A stretch of DNA of 64,000 nt, taken from NCBI GenBank assembly GCA_963682025.1, contig OY821519.1, positions 5,097,447-5,161,446 on the forward strand, written 5' to 3'. Numbering within the stretch: position 1 is the stretch's first letter; each line of letters opens with the position of its first letter. Both the position numbers and the translations under genes were made by a program. The stretch comes from Cordilura impudica (taxonomy: Eukaryota; Arthropoda; Insecta; Diptera; Scathophagidae). Positions 1-13,200 of this stretch are shown here, piece after piece. Below the pieces are notes generated by a model. It was given only the letters and a program-made list of their open reading frames with translations, did not search any database and was not told the origin of the DNA.

Positions 1-3000
1 TTTAATTATAAATTACGCAAAGGAACAAAATTGAATTTTTGTGGCGTTGACTGGAATTTTATTGAAATTTTTTACTAATTTGACGTCGCTGATTTCAACT
101 CTAATCTACATTTTTCGCCATCATTTTTAAGTTACAGGCACTAATCGCATTATTGACTTTGTTCTTTTTTCAAAACTACTGGGCCAATTTAAAAGTAATG
201 TAAGCTCGGCTTATAGATGACATTGTTGACGAGTTTTGGATATTTTTAAACTAAATATGGTGAACCGTTTGCAAGTCATTCTAATATATGTAATGGAAGT
301 ACCATAATTTTGAACATAACGGTATATAAACCTAGCGCAGATTTTGATTCAGCGTCCCTTTAAAACAACATTTAGTATTTAATCAACAAAACCTTGTTCC
401 TTTGTGTTATTCTTTTTCTTTTTTTATCAAATTTATTTTTTAGCTTCTTTTAGTTTCTCGAAATCAGCTTGTAATTTCCGTATTGACTTCAATAAAGCCA
501 ATTACTGTTGGATATCTTGAGTAGCTATAATTTGGCTTCGTTGGAAGTTTTTTAAAATCGCAATCTGATACTTTAAAAGTAATGAAAAGGTTTTTTAGTC
601 ATAATAACTGAATTAGTTAGAAATTTATAACGGCATTAACTACAATGTAATTCTAACAAGTGGCCATTTTTTGTTGTAAAATTTTAAAATTTCAAAGGAG
701 AAAATTTTACAATTTGCAAGAATTTTTTATGAATATTTTTTTTTATTCAGCATTTTGAAAAATGTAGGGCCACAAGTTGTCAATAATAATAAAGCAAAGC
801 AATTTTTTTTTACTTTATAAAAGCGTAATTGATGGAATGCTAAAGTCATTGTATATAGCTTTATATTTAGAAGTATAAAAATTCATCTTATCCATGCCTA
901 CTTAAATGTTGTATTCAAAAAAAATTTTTTTTTTTACTAAAATCCATTTAATCCACTTAAAGACCCTTCTAATGTTTGTTCTAGGTTCTCAAGGGTTTGG
1001 TCAACCTCTATGGTAACTATGTGTGTGTGTAATGTTCGTTGCTAGAGGATCCCTGCGATTAAATATATTTTTTTGTTGTTACATTTTATACTTTTGCTTA
1101 AATACAGCCATATATTTTGTTGTTGTTTGTTTTGTTAAAATTGGTTGAAATGCTTCGCTGACCAAGCGTTGATAGAAATCTACGTTGACAAGCGCTAATG
1201 TTTTTGTTTGTTTTTTTTTTCCTTTTCTTTATCATATTTATTTTAGTGTAGATTTCCAAGGTTTTATGGAGTGGAATTTTAAGAAGTTTTTCTCTTGTTT
1301 CCGCAATGCTGGGGTTTTTTAGGAAGACGCGGTTGACTAATTTGGTTTGGCTGCTTGTTTTTTTCTTTTCGTATTTAGATTTTAACGACTTTACGCTTTT
1401 ATAATGTTTTTCCTTATTCCGTTTTTTTTTTTAGCTTGTGCTATATACTATAATTATAAAATATACCGATATTATCTTTAATTTAGCACCTATATTTCAA
1501 ATGTCATCATGAAGTGTAACAAATAAGCCCACTCTCTCTGTGGTTGTTAGTAAAAAACAGAGTAGAAATTTTTTAGGAAAAATATATCTAGAATCTTGTG
1601 TTTTAATATATTTTTGCAGAATAGAAAAAAGAAATAAAACTTTTTCAAACAATTTTATGTTGAACATCATTGAAAAAAAAGGCAAGGAATTCTTTTAAGA
1701 GGATGCGAAAGATTTTAGAAGCATGAAGTTTCTGGGCGGATGAGATGAGTAATAAGAAAAATTTATATAATTGCTGTGTGGAAATGCTCGTTTAGATTAT
1801 ATCTTCAATGTAATTGCGTTGTAAATTTCAAATGTAATGGTAACCAGAAATCCTTGTTATTTTTGTTGTTTTTTTTTTTTTTTCTTTCACAACATCATTA
1901 TAATGTTTTATTTGGAAAGAATTGTTTTTGCATTTATTTATTCGTTTTATATAGATCTTATGTTAAACTTTATTCTTTTCTTCTTCAGTCTTCTAGGGAT
2001 CATATATTTTTTTTTTTTAATTTATTAATTTGATTATTTCACATACACTGGCTTTAATGATGTATTATTATATATTTGGTTAGTTGTAGCTAAAATTTAA
2101 TATTCTTTTTTTTTTATTATTTCATTTATATTTTTAATGGTTTATGGCATCATTATGATTGTATTAAACTTCATCATCATGTTTATAAAATTTACTCTAT
2201 TGTATATCTTTTTTTTTTTTTGATATATGTATAAATAGATATTTGTGTATATTACATTATTTTACATTAAGCCACAGATGACAAAGAAAAACAACAATAA
2301 ACACTCATACACTCTAGAGACAAATTTTGATTTGATCAAAAACAGCATTTACCCGTTTTTTTGTGAAAAACCGACCGTTACATTACACGTTCTAATAAGT
2401 ACTAAAAGAATTTTAGAATTATAACGTTGCTTAAACCCCAAAACAAGATTTTTATTTGTTTTTTTGTTTTTTTTTAAGCAGCATCACATCTTACTTGGTT
2501 TTTGTCGTAAAAGCCGAAATACACTCACAACACCACGAAAGTCCTTTATGTTATGTTGAACACAACACAAGAAACCTCTTGCCGCAGCAGAATTTGTGTC
2601 ATAAAATTTTTGCTCCAGCAGTGGCAGAAGTAATAAAACTTCGTATTTATATCTCAACAGTTCTTGTTACAATTACAACGCAGCCTGCAGAGCAGCATCA
2701 TTTAAAGATGATTGTACTTTGTGTCCTCAAAATCTCTTTATCTCTCTCTCTCTCTCCCTCTCTGTCTCTCTCGTTTTATATAAAAGAGCACTCTAAGGTT
2801 TAGTACATTAGATAAAGGATGCTTTTAGTACTAAAAAGAGTAGTCATTAGTTTTACTACTCTTCTTGTACGCAATATAAGCTTGCATAATTGCTCTCTAT
2901 TTACTCTCTATTTGGTAGTTGTTTTCTCATTTACTTTTATCCTTTTCGATATATGCGTATTCCGTTGAGTTTGGTCATGTAAATGTTACTGACCTAGTAA

Positions 3001-4474
3001 CCATTTTCAAGTTTACTCGTTATACATATTCCTTACATACATTTGTGAGTAGGTACATACATACATACTTACATACATATACATACTTAATATGTAGTTA
3101 TATGTTGCTCTGGCCATTAAATCTTATGTTTCATTTATTGTTTTCATCATCCTTATTTTATTTTTGTTTATTTTATTTTCAATAGAAAAAAAGGTTTAGT
3201 TTTTAATTACTCGCATGTTAGATTACAAATTGTGTGATTCAATTTATAGTTTTATGTACGTAAAAGATACACTTGTACTTTAAAGGTGGCAATAAATTAT
3301 AGTTAAACTTAAGTTGGTTTGATTATCTTTGAGAGAACTTTGAATCTGCAGTTGCTCAAATTTGTATGATATATAAAGAAGATGTTAAAAATTTAATGAA
3401 ATTTATGGATTATAATTATTTTGAAAAATTGTGGCAATATAGTGATTTATGAAATAGAAATTGAATTGACTGCTAGAATTTCCCATTCTACAAAAATGCT
3501 TACTAGTGTTCTGCATTATTTTAGGTAAGGAGTTGAATTTATTGAATTGTTTTTTTTTTTTTTTGACCAACAAGAGCCATTAATCTTCCTAAAAAGTGAA
3601 ACAAAATATATAATTTTTTTCCGAAACTTTAACGAAAAACATAATTATGCACTTAACATTTTTAAACAATAATATTGTATTTTTCTGTTTTTTTTCGTCC
3701 AGCATTTTACAAGCAAGCCACTTTCTTCAACAAATGTTTTTCATATTTTTCAAATAATATTCTTCAAGTTGTCAAAGAAAGTTTATGTTTGCATTTGTTT
3801 CGTTTTTGTTGTCGTAGTCTGAATGCAACTTTCTCAAGTAGAATGCTATAAAAACAATATAATGGATTTAAAATCAAATTTATTTATCGATTGTTAGTAG
3901 TTGAAAGGTATTTTTTAATACTTTGGAGATTCCATTTACATACACTAGATTGCCAACAATGAGAATGACAATTACCGCTATTTCTTTTAATAAACATCTT
4001 CGATTAAAAGCTTTTTCATTCTGCATTGTGTATTTATATTGTATTTTGCTATTTTGAATTAGAAGACGATGCGAAAGTTTTATACAATTTTGTTTGAAAC
4101 GAAATCTTTTGGGAAAATGCGTTCATTTTTATTATTATTTGCTACCGTATTTTTCATAAATACATTTGCTAGGGTTTCTTTCATTTACACCTTTTCCAAT
4201 TGCACTTCAGAACATATTAAATGTATTTCAGAAATATCAATTGATTTTTTCCTGAAATAAATTTGTAGAAAAACTTAAAAAAATATGGAAGAACTATTAT
4301 TTTAAAACATTGAAAAACTTTAATGTGTTTTGAAAGTTGCAGATATTTAAATGGAATTTAAATATTTTTTGACCTTTATCTATAGTTGAAATATATTTTT
4401 TTAATTAAACATTTATTTTCATATAATTAATTTTTTTAAATTTATATTTTTAAACTTAGCGTTTTGTCAATCAC
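1..4474. other. AT-rich non-coding DNA, no gene recognised
   Basis: The stretch is dominated by T-rich and A-rich runs and short microsatellites such as TACA and CT tracts. The short open frames here are low-complexity (poly-Phe, poly-Leu) and match no family I know. One of them, near 4069-4260, starts with a hydrophobic segment that looks like a signal peptide, but nothing else supports it. It could be intronic or intergenic; the sequence does not decide this. Confidence 0.6.
2741..2773. repeat. (CT)n microsatellite
   Basis: This is a nearly perfect run of CT dinucleotides with two interruptions. It lies in otherwise unremarkable AT-rich DNA. Confidence 0.9.
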
Positions 4475-4720
4475 TTTCTGAGTTTAATTAATGATGTCCG
4501 CCCGTCTGTCTGTCTGAGATTTAATGCATAAGCTTCTATCGACCATAGGGCGAACGCTGTTGAAATAGGAGAAAATTGGTGCAGCTAAAATGGCCGTGTG
4601 TTCCAGATTATCATATATATATATACAAAAACTATATACCCGCTAATCTGTTGTCCCTATAGAACTATTTTACATGATAGTTCTCATATAAAGCAGATCC
4701 CTGGTTTTCACTTAATTATA
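4475..4720 (-). mobile_element. Decayed mini-me-like element fragment
   Basis: The segment shares ordered blocks with the better copies in this window: the AATCACTTTCTGAGTT block, a short GTCC/GTCT run, and the block containing a GCCGATAAAAGC-type motif followed by GAACGCTGTTGAAAT. It is on the opposite strand to the 14.3-kb copy. Both ends are eroded and no target duplication can be seen. Confidence 0.7.
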
Positions 4721-5220
4721 TTAAAAAACAATAATACTGCATAAATAAAAAAAAAAAAAAAATAAGTTTATATGTGTTTTTGTGAAAAGTGCGTGGCTTC
4801 ACTATACATCGCCGTGAGCGGTCCATTTTTTTGATGTGTAAACATCTATGCGATCAGGGGGGTAAAAATCACAAACTTCCCTTATGGAAGCGGAACTATT
4901 TACGGAAATGGAAGCTACAATTATTTAGCTGGTTCATCAACCAACAGAAAGCGCCATGAATGTATAGCATACAACTGCAACCATCAAGTATGACAAACAT
5001 AGCAGTTGCTTGCTATACACATGTAGATAGCGCTTACTGCTTGAATAGATGTTTTTATTCACAAACCACAATGATGATTTCCAGAAATTCACCAAAATAT
5101 TTCGGTATTTTGTTTAGTTTTATTTGAGTTCTAAAGAAAACCGCTTCTTTACTCTATTTGGAAACGTTTTTCCTGTTTTTTTTTAATACAGACGATGGAA
5201 ACATCAATTCTGTTTGTTTA

Positions 5221-5545
5221 TTGAATATATTAGTACATACTAAAGAACTATATGTGGAAAAAAATAAATTTTATATTCAGCTATAAAATTTGCAAAAATT
5301 TATAAAAATTTCTATATTTTTATATTAGTTTATAAAATACTTAAAATTTTCATTATCATTATTATTTATAAAATTTTTAAAATTGAATATATTAGTACAT
5401 ATTAAACAAATATATGCGGAAGAAAATAAATTTTATATTCAGCTATAAAATTTTCAAAAATTTTTAAAAATTTATACATTTTTATATTAGTTTATAAAAT
5501 TCTTAAAATTTCAATTATCAGTATTCATTATTATTAATAAAATTC
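5221..5545. repeat. Tandem duplication of about 162 bp
   Basis: A block starting TTGAATATATTAGTACATA is repeated directly after about 162 bp with a handful of differences. It occupies the same relative place in copy A that the minisatellite occupies in copy B. Confidence 0.75.
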
Positions 5546-5797
5546 TTAAAATTTTCATTATCTTAAATGTTCTCCATTTTTGTCTTTTATTTTCTTTAGT
5601 CCGATATACAAAACAACATTGCAGCACTGCTCTCAATTAAATAATAGAGCAAAAACAGTAAACATTGATACAGCCGTGGAACATTCAGGTTGGAAACATA
5701 AAATATCAAAATAATTTGATTTTTTGACGAAACAAAATTGAAACATAAATTTGGACATGAAACATTACTACACCCGATGGATCATTAAGGGAAACAT

Positions 5798-5876
5798 GCC
5801 GGTCATTTGTATGGGGACTAGGTCTGAACATGGACCGATTCTCACCAATTTCAATAGCGTTCAGCACAACGTTAAT
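5798..5876 (+). mobile_element. Mini-me-like fragment
   Basis: About 75 bp match the internal mini-me block that reads GTATGGGGACTAGGTCTGAA followed by CATGGACCGATTCTCACCAA. The match is cut off where the end of copy A begins, which suggests that one element inserted into the other. A further inverted scrap of the same family follows at about 5946-6045. Confidence 0.7.
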
Positions 5877-6387
5877 AAAAAATGCTTTAATTTTTAGATG
5901 TTTACACATCTTCCTTGTGATCGGACTCACATGATTTTTTTTTACATATTTCCCATATAAAACAAACTTTTTTAAATTTGTACGCCACAAATTAATAAAA
6001 ATCGCGCTCAAATTTGGCTAAAGTTTATTTTATATATCCAGTTATTACCTTTTTCGAAGCGAATGGTACATGTTTTTATATAAATGTTCTAGACCAGTCA
6101 TGGCGAACCTTTTCAAGCTTGCGTATCATAAATATATTTCTTTTAGAAAATCACAAGACGCGTGACATAAAAATAACATACAACCAATGAAAGATTAATT
6201 TGCACCCTTGTCAAGCATCAGCGAACGACTTGCTGCGTTTGGTCGGGAGGGGAATGTTGAAGTTGCCTTAATTCAAGAACCCTAGTAATGGGGCAACAGG
6301 GTTCGCGGATTAAGGTTACAGAATTTCATGCTTTGGAGCTGTATTTTCTTTAGGAAAAATAAAAATTTGTTTTTAATATCTCATTAC

Positions 6388-6830
6388 AGCAGTTGCGATT
6401 TAGACGTGGCGGTACTTGAGAGAAGAGGTATGCCGAAACTCATCTTGACTTCAATGTATCTGCCTTATGAGGAGAACCACCTGCCATCTCCAGACGTAAA
6501 ATCTCTGGGCGAGGTTTGTAGGCCTAAGGGCCATGATCTGCTGACTGGAGGCGATGCCAATGTTCACCATACCTTATGCGGAAGCAGTAGCTTCAACAGC
6601 AAAGGTGAGTCCTTTTTTGATTGCCTTTTTATTGTCCCATTTTCTGGAAAAATATTAGGGATCAAGTAATTAACATAACTTTGGTATCGCACTCAGACAC
6701 AGTTAGAATTTTAGACTGGTGGGTAACCACGTAAGGTTTTTTTCAAGATCATTGCAGGATAACCTACAGCACTGACATCTCTTTGGGGGGAGTGATTCCC
6801 TATCGGAATCTGAGTTAGGCTAACTGTGTT
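6388..6830 (+). pseudogene. LINE endonuclease domain remnant
   Basis: The frame contains LTSMYLPYEENHLPSPDVKS, then a GGDANVHHTLCGSSSFNSKG motif and GESFFDCL. This matches the apurinic-type endonuclease of RNase H-bearing LINEs, whose usual motif is DANAHHTxWGSxxxNxRGE. The frame breaks after about 6630. Later pieces, including the SDH-like region near 6750, continue in other frames. Confidence 0.8.
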
Positions 6831-6895
6831 AAGTTCCGCAGCCTTGATCAAAATCTAACTCCTCCGGGTATGGACAGGCCGGTCAGTTTCAAGAT

Positions 6896-7720
6896 GTGGA
6901 GAACTCAGCACGTCTGGAGACAAAAAACTTAAAGAAGCATATCTTAATTCCTGCCCTGAGTGCTCTTACATCAGCTGCAATTCTTGCATATGGGGAAATT
7001 AGATCAATAGTGGAAGAAAGCAAAGTAAGTTGGCGGTACGATCTTTTAATCCCTACAAGTCTGCAGGGCCAGATGGTATATCCTCGACTCTTTCGCAGGA
7101 TCCATAGAGACAATTATGCCATGGCTACTAAGGATCTTTTCGGGCAGCCTGGGATCAGGGTATATACCAAATGAATCGAGAGAAGTTAGAGTGGTCTTTA
7201 TCCCCAAAGTGGGAAAGATAAACCATTATACCACAAATGACTACATACCTATCATTCATCATCGTTTTTACTGAAAACCTTGGAGAGATTGGTAAATGTC
7301 TATGTGAGAAGTAACTGTATAACTCAAGTTGCATACCACAAGAGAAGGTCGGTGGATACAGCTTTTCGTGAAGTACTGGGGGCGACTGAGGATACCCTTC
7401 AATATAAGGAATATTTTTTGGCTCCTTTTTTGGACGTAGAAGGGGCATTCAATAATGTTAAAATATCATCGATCCTGGAAGCCTTAGATTATACTGGCAG
7501 GGATCCGTAGATAATCCTATAGATGGGCAATACGCTAAATAGCAGAGTGATAAGCTCGAAAATTGGTGATGGGGAAGCGAGAAAGCTGATGATGTTGTGC
7601 TTCTGGTCAGAGGTAGATTCCTATTAATGGTCAGTGACATAATGTAGTCGGCATTAGGTATACTCTTGAATTGGGCAAGAAGAAACGGTCTGTGGGACAA
7701 CGCCTATAAAACGGGGTTGG
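6896..7720 (+). pseudogene. LINE reverse transcriptase remnant
   Basis: A piece near 7020-7090 corresponds to the SAGPDGI region of LINE reverse transcriptases. The best-preserved stretch (7328-7510) reads AYHKRRSVDTAFREVLGATE, then LAPFLDVEGAFNNV, which is the RT block with the first catalytic Asp region. The frame then breaks several times. No intact YADD-like box is visible. Confidence 0.8.
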
Positions 7721-8364
7721 TTTTCTTTAGCAGGAAGAAAAATATATCTGTATGCAATCCCCCCCAAGACTGGACGTGAAGACTCTGATATAATCAAGGG
7801 AGGCAAAGTATTTGGGTGTTTTTTTGGAATATAAATTCACTGGGTCAAGCTACGCGAAAGAAAAGAACGAAGAACGCGCTATGTGCCTTCTGTACCTGCA
7901 GGAGGACTTTTGGGAGAAGAAGGGGTTTTATACCGCAGATCATCCACTGGATATGTTGCGCAACAATTATACTTATTTTGGCATATATTAATCTGATGTG
8001 GTGGAAAGCATTGAACGTAGGGGCCAGACTTGCCAGACTCATGATGCCACAAATTGACTGGCCTGTCTAGGCACCACCGGAGCCATTAGATCAATGCTAC
8101 AGGCGAAACTGGAGGAAATGCTGAACAACATGCCTATTGATATATTCATCAAGATAACGGCAGAGAAAGTGATTATCCGCTTAAGGGAGTTATATAAGCT
8201 GGGAAAAAGCTCCTTGGGACATGGTACAATCCCACGGACAGTAAGCGGGACACGAATTGATCGGTAAACCAATTCTATGTCACCAGTGATAAACTTTGAC
8301 AGTAATTTTACGATCCAAATACCGACTGAGGAAGACTGGGCCGCAGACTCTGTCACAGACATGG

Positions 8365-8815
8365 CTGCGATATCAGTGTATACCGACGGTTCGAAATTGG
8401 AAGCCGGTACTGGGTCAGGGTTCTACTCTGAGGAACTTGACATTCAGATATCTCGTGGAATCCCGGACAAATATAGCGTTTTTCAGCCTAAGAGTTACAC
8501 GCTCTCATAGCAAGGAAAATACTTCTGGAGTGAGATATGGATCCTATGACCATTAATATTTTTGTGGACCGTCTTGGCGCTCTCAAAGCTTTGATCTCGA
8601 GCTCCATTAGATCGAGCATGTATGAGGCTGGTATAAATTCCAGGACATAGTGGGGTCAAAGGAAACGAGCTACCTGACGAATGTGCATGGAACGGCTCAG
8701 ATTCTTTGAGCAGGACGATGGACACTGATATTAGAATCTCCCTTTCCCAGCTGTCGAATTTAATTAAAGAGGCAGCTGATCTTGAATTAGGACAAGCTGG
8801 ATACAACTGACCTCT
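8365..8815 (+). pseudogene. LINE RNase H domain remnant
   Basis: It begins VYTDGSKLEAGTGSGFYSEE, the canonical TDGSK start of a LINE RNase H domain, with the first catalytic Asp present. Later pieces include the FVDRLGALKAL segment, where the second Asp is kept, and a frameshifted region equivalent to HWVPGHxGxxGNExAD. At least two frameshifts and several stops prevent translation. Confidence 0.8.
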
Positions 8816-9302
8816 TGAAGAATATCCCAGATCCTATGGCCCTTGCCTAGTCCAAGGAGAACGAAAGCATTCCCTGGTTTTGGTGAAGGGACAATCAGCC
8901 GACTTATAGAACACTGTGTAATAGGGTGGATGGCCGAACGCATATATGTCCGGAAATCTGACTGTCCAGGATTGAATGTCCAGGATTGAAGGAGCGGTGC
9001 CTTAGATATCTAGGGCAAAGTTTATTCGGTAACCTTGGTCTGCATATTAGATGTTCCACTCGGCGACCTTGCGGAATTCTTGGAGGACTCTGGCTGGTTC
9101 AGAAGGGATGCATAGCGGACGAAACAGCTCTTTTTCACTTTTCTTTTCTTTTCCATACTCCTTGCATTATCTACCTGTACTTTTATAATCTCTTTTCCTA
9201 TCTCTACCTCCCGACACTTTCTAAAGGGTACCAAAATGGGCCATATGGCCTCTGAGTGTACTCGGCTTTGGGCGAGCAACACAGCAAACCTAACCTAACC
9301 TA

Positions 9303-9545
9303 CCTAATGGCGTTCATCCTATGACCGATGGAAGTTTACATACCAAATTTTATCAAAATACCAAGTTTATATAGAATCACGGACAGACGATTAGACCGAC
9401 AGATGGACAAACAGACATCGTTAGATCGATGCATCAAGTAATTATGACTATAATAAAATATGGCTCTAGATCACATCTCATTGGAAGTAACAAAGATCAG
9501 CACAAACTTATTATATCCTGACCAAATAGTGGTATAGTGGTGTAA
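9303..9545 (+). mobile_element. Decayed mini-me-like fragment directly after the LINE tail
   Basis: It retains the order GGCGTTCATCCTATGACCGA, ATTTTATCAAAAT, degenerate GACAGACG repeats and the terminal AGTGGTATAGTGG. All are recognisable from better copies at 14.3 and 26.2 kb. It abuts the LINE 3' tail. Confidence 0.75.
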
Positions 9546-10299
9546 GTATCAAGAAGAAAGGCTTAATGACATTCTTACATGTTAGCGATTACAAAATACG
9601 CTTAATTATGAACACTGCATTCAAGTTAATAAAAATTTAAATATTTTTTTTTTTTTATACATATCGAGGTTTTCTGCCACAGTGAAGGCCTTGATATGAA
9701 AAATGTTTAGTTTTGTGAATAATTTTGTCAGCGAATTAAAGTAAATTTTCTTAGCATAATATTTAAATCAATGAAATTTCTTCGGAAATTCAAAATTTTT
9801 AGCTTAAGTATTAAGAGTCAGTCACCATTTTGTTGGATTTTAATGGAATGTAGTTATATCAGAGATTCCTAAGATATTTTAATGGGATTGTTGCAGATAC
9901 GGGGAGAGTTTTAAGCGTTTAGTCTGTATCAAAAAGGGGTGATAAGTTTTTTTATATTATCTCTCAATATCTATATATTAATACGTGAAAGAATAATTTG
10001 TCATCTCTTTTTATAGTTCATATGGAGGAGAAGTACAGAATTTTAAAATTTGTGTATAATATGTGTTTAAAATATATTATATTACATAAAATAAAATATT
10101 AATAGTAAATAATTTTATAATAGCCTAATCAATTTTCACCAATTCACAGTTCATGGAATATCACTATAATTGCATATCACACGCCCCGTGTTGAGTTGTG
10201 AATTGCCTAAAATTGATTAGCATACCTTTATGCTCTTACTTATTATCATACTATCATAAATTATTTATATATATATAGAAAGAAAAAACATTGAAAGAA

Positions 10300-13200
10300 A
10301 AAAAATCATGTGAGTCCGATCACAAGGGAGATGTATAAACATCTAATAATTAAAGAAAACATCAACATCATATATTCCAGTGCATAAAAAATAAGTCGAT
10401 TATGCTGTTTTCTGAAATTCAATTGATTTTTTCTGAAATGCAATTGATGTTTTCTGAAATTCAATCGATGTTTTCTGAAATACAGTTAATGTTTTCAGCA
10501 ATTCAAATGATGCTTTTTGAAATTCTATTGATGTTTTCTGAAATTCTAATTATGTTTTCTGAAATTCAAATGATGTTTTCTGAAATAAAATTGATGTTTT
10601 CTGAGATACAATTGATGTTTTCTGAAATTCTATTTATGTTTTCTGAAATTCAAATAATGTTTTCTGAAACTCGAATGTTTTCTGAAATTATATTGATGTT
10701 TTCTGAAATTCTTTTTATGTTTTCTGAAATTCAATTGATGTTTTCTGAAATACAATAGATGTTTTCTGAAATACAGTTGATGTTTTCTGAAATTCTATTG
10801 ATGTTTTCTGAAATTCTATTTATGGTTTCTGAAATTCAAATGATGTTTTCTGAAATACAATTGATGTTTTCTGAAATACAATTGATGTTTTCTGAAATTC
10901 TATTGATGTTTTCTTAAATTCGATTGATGTTTTCTGAAATTATATTGATGTTTACTGAAATTCTATTTATGTTTTCTGAAATTCAAATGATGCTTTCTGA
11001 AATAAAATTGATGTTTTCTGAGATACAATTGATGTTTTCTGAAATTATATTGATGTTTTCTGAAATTCTATTTATGTTTTCTGAAATTATATTGATGTTT
11101 TCTGAAATTCTTTTTATGTTTTCTGAAATTCAATTGATGTTTTCTGAAATACAATAGATGTTTTCTGAAATACAGTTGATGTTTTCTGAAATTCTATTGA
11201 TGTTTTCTGAAATTCTATTTATGTTTTCTGAAATTCAAATGATGGTTTCTGAAATACAATTGATGTTTTCTGAAATACAATTGATGTTTTCTGAAATTCT
11301 ATTGATGTTTTCTTAAATTCAATTGAAGTTTTCTGAAACTCGAATGATGTTTTCTGAAATTATATTGATGTTTTCTGAATTTATATTGATGTTTTCTGAA
11401 ATTCAATTGATGTTTTCTGAAACTCGAATGATGTTTTCTGAAATTATATTGATGTTTTCTGAAATTCTATTTATGTTTTCTGAAATTCAAATGATGTTTT
11501 CTGAAACTAGAATGAAGTTTTCTGAAATTGTATTGATATTTTCTGAAATTCTATTGATGCTTTCTGAAATTCAAATGATGTTTTCTGAAATTATATTGAT
11601 GTTTTCTGAAATTCTATTTATGTTTTCTGAAATTCAAATGATGTTTTCTGAAATTATATTGATGTGTTCTGAATTTATATTGATGTTTTCTGAAATTCAA
11701 TTGATGTTTTCTGAAACTCGAATGATGTTTTCTGAAATTATATTGATGTTTTCTGAAATTTTATTTATGTTTTCTGAAATTCAATTGATGTTTTCTGAAA
11801 CTCGAATGATGTTTTCTGAAATTATATTGATATTTTCTGAAATTCTATTGACGCTTTCTGAAATTCAAATGATGTTTTCTGAAATTATATTGATGTTTTC
11901 TGAAATTCTATTTATGTTTTCTGAAATTCAAATAATGTTTTCTGAAACTCGAATGTTTTCTGAAATTATATTGATGTTTTCTGAAATTCTTTTTATGTTT
12001 TCTGAAATTCAATTGATGTTTTCTGAAATACAATAGATGTTTTCTGAAATACAGTTGATGTTTTCTGAAATTCTATTGATGTTTTCTGAAATTCTATTTA
12101 TGTTTTCTGAAATTCAAATGATGGTTTCTGAAATACAATTGATGTTTTCTGAAATGCAATTGATGTTTTCTGAAATTCTATTGATGTTTTCTTAAATTCA
12201 ATTGAAGTTTTCTGAAACTCGAATGATGTTTTCTGAAATTATATTGATGTTTTCTGAATTTATATTGATGTTATCTGAAATTCATTTGATGTTTTCTGAA
12301 ACTCGAATGATGTTTTCTGAAATTATATTGATGTTTTCTGAAATTCTATTTATGTTTTCTGAAATTCAAATGATGTTTTCTGAAACTAGAATGATGTTTT
12401 CTGAAATTGTATTGATATTTTCTGAAATTCTATTGATGCTTTCTGAAATTCAAATGATGTTTTCTGAAACTCGAATGATGTTTTCTGAAATTATATTGAT
12501 GTTTTCTGAAATTCTATTTATGTTTTCTGAAATTCAATTGATGTTTTCTGAAACTCGAATGATGTTTTCTGAAATTATATTGATATTTTCTGAAATTCTA
12601 TTGATGCTTTCTGAAATTCAAATGATGTTTTCTGAAATTATGTTGATGTTTTCTGAAATTCTATTTATGTTTTCTGAAATTCAAATGATTTTTTACGATT
12701 TTTTTGTATGAGTTTTTTTAATGCGGTCCCTAACCCTCCCACAAAAACAGGTTTGAGTGTATTTTTTTATGATACGATTTTCCTACGCTTTTCCTTACTT
12801 GGAAGACGGTATTATATATTGCATCTTATATTAAGATGTCGTCATGTGTTAAATTGATTTGTGGTGTTCAATGGAACTTAAAGCTATTATTAACTAATTA
12901 AATTTAATTAAAATTTCAACTAAAAAAATTTATTTATATTATATCCTAGTTATTGGAAAATATTCCAAATTTATATCAATTTAATGCTTAGTAAGAATCA
13001 ATTTAATGCTTAATAGTAATAATTACTAAAAATGTTTATTAATGAAAGTTGTTAACATATAATTGTTTATATGGTCTGAGGCGTTGCCAACTAACTATAT
13101 TGAAAAAAGTACGAACAAAGACAACCATGTCAGTTAACACTGCTTTTGCATTATCTTTACTTGCATTCTATTATTACATCGTCATTCGTACGTAATAAAA

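Larger units (their letters stand above)
4826..5944 (-). mobile_element. Copy A of a hairpin-ended, array-carrying non-autonomous element
   Basis: Read on the minus strand, it starts with AAAATCATGTGAGTCCGATC and a GATGTGTAAACATC hairpin. It ends with GGGGGTAAA-complement sequence, a second GATGTTTACACATC hairpin and CAAAAA. The same two ends occur at 10.3/13.7 kb and 41.6/43.5 kb. The inner block at 5040-5150 matches 13200-13310 in inverted orientation, so these are copies of one family. There is no ORF. The paired subterminal hairpins suggest a Helitron/Helentron-type non-autonomous element, but no canonical terminal CTRR is visible, so the class is inferred. Confidence 0.65.
6375..9302 (+). 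mobile_element. Decayed RNase H-bearing non-LTR retrotransposon (LINE)
   Basis: The segment keeps the order endonuclease, reverse transcriptase, RNase H, 3' untranslated tail on one strand, but with many frameshifts and stops. The RNase H domain rules out a pure jockey-clade element and points to an I/R1/LOA-type LINE (inferred from family knowledge). The element ends in a short tract of CCTAA-like repeats near 9287-9302. It is not functional. Confidence 0.85.

Noticed and set aside
2456..2803. 115-residue open frame with a Ser/Leu repeat tail
   Set aside because: The tail is translated CT microsatellite and the rest has no family resemblance or gene context.
4069..4260. 63-residue frame with a signal-peptide-like start
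   Set aside because: The hydrophobic start is expected by chance in T-rich DNA. No conserved cysteine pattern, promoter or neighbour supports it.
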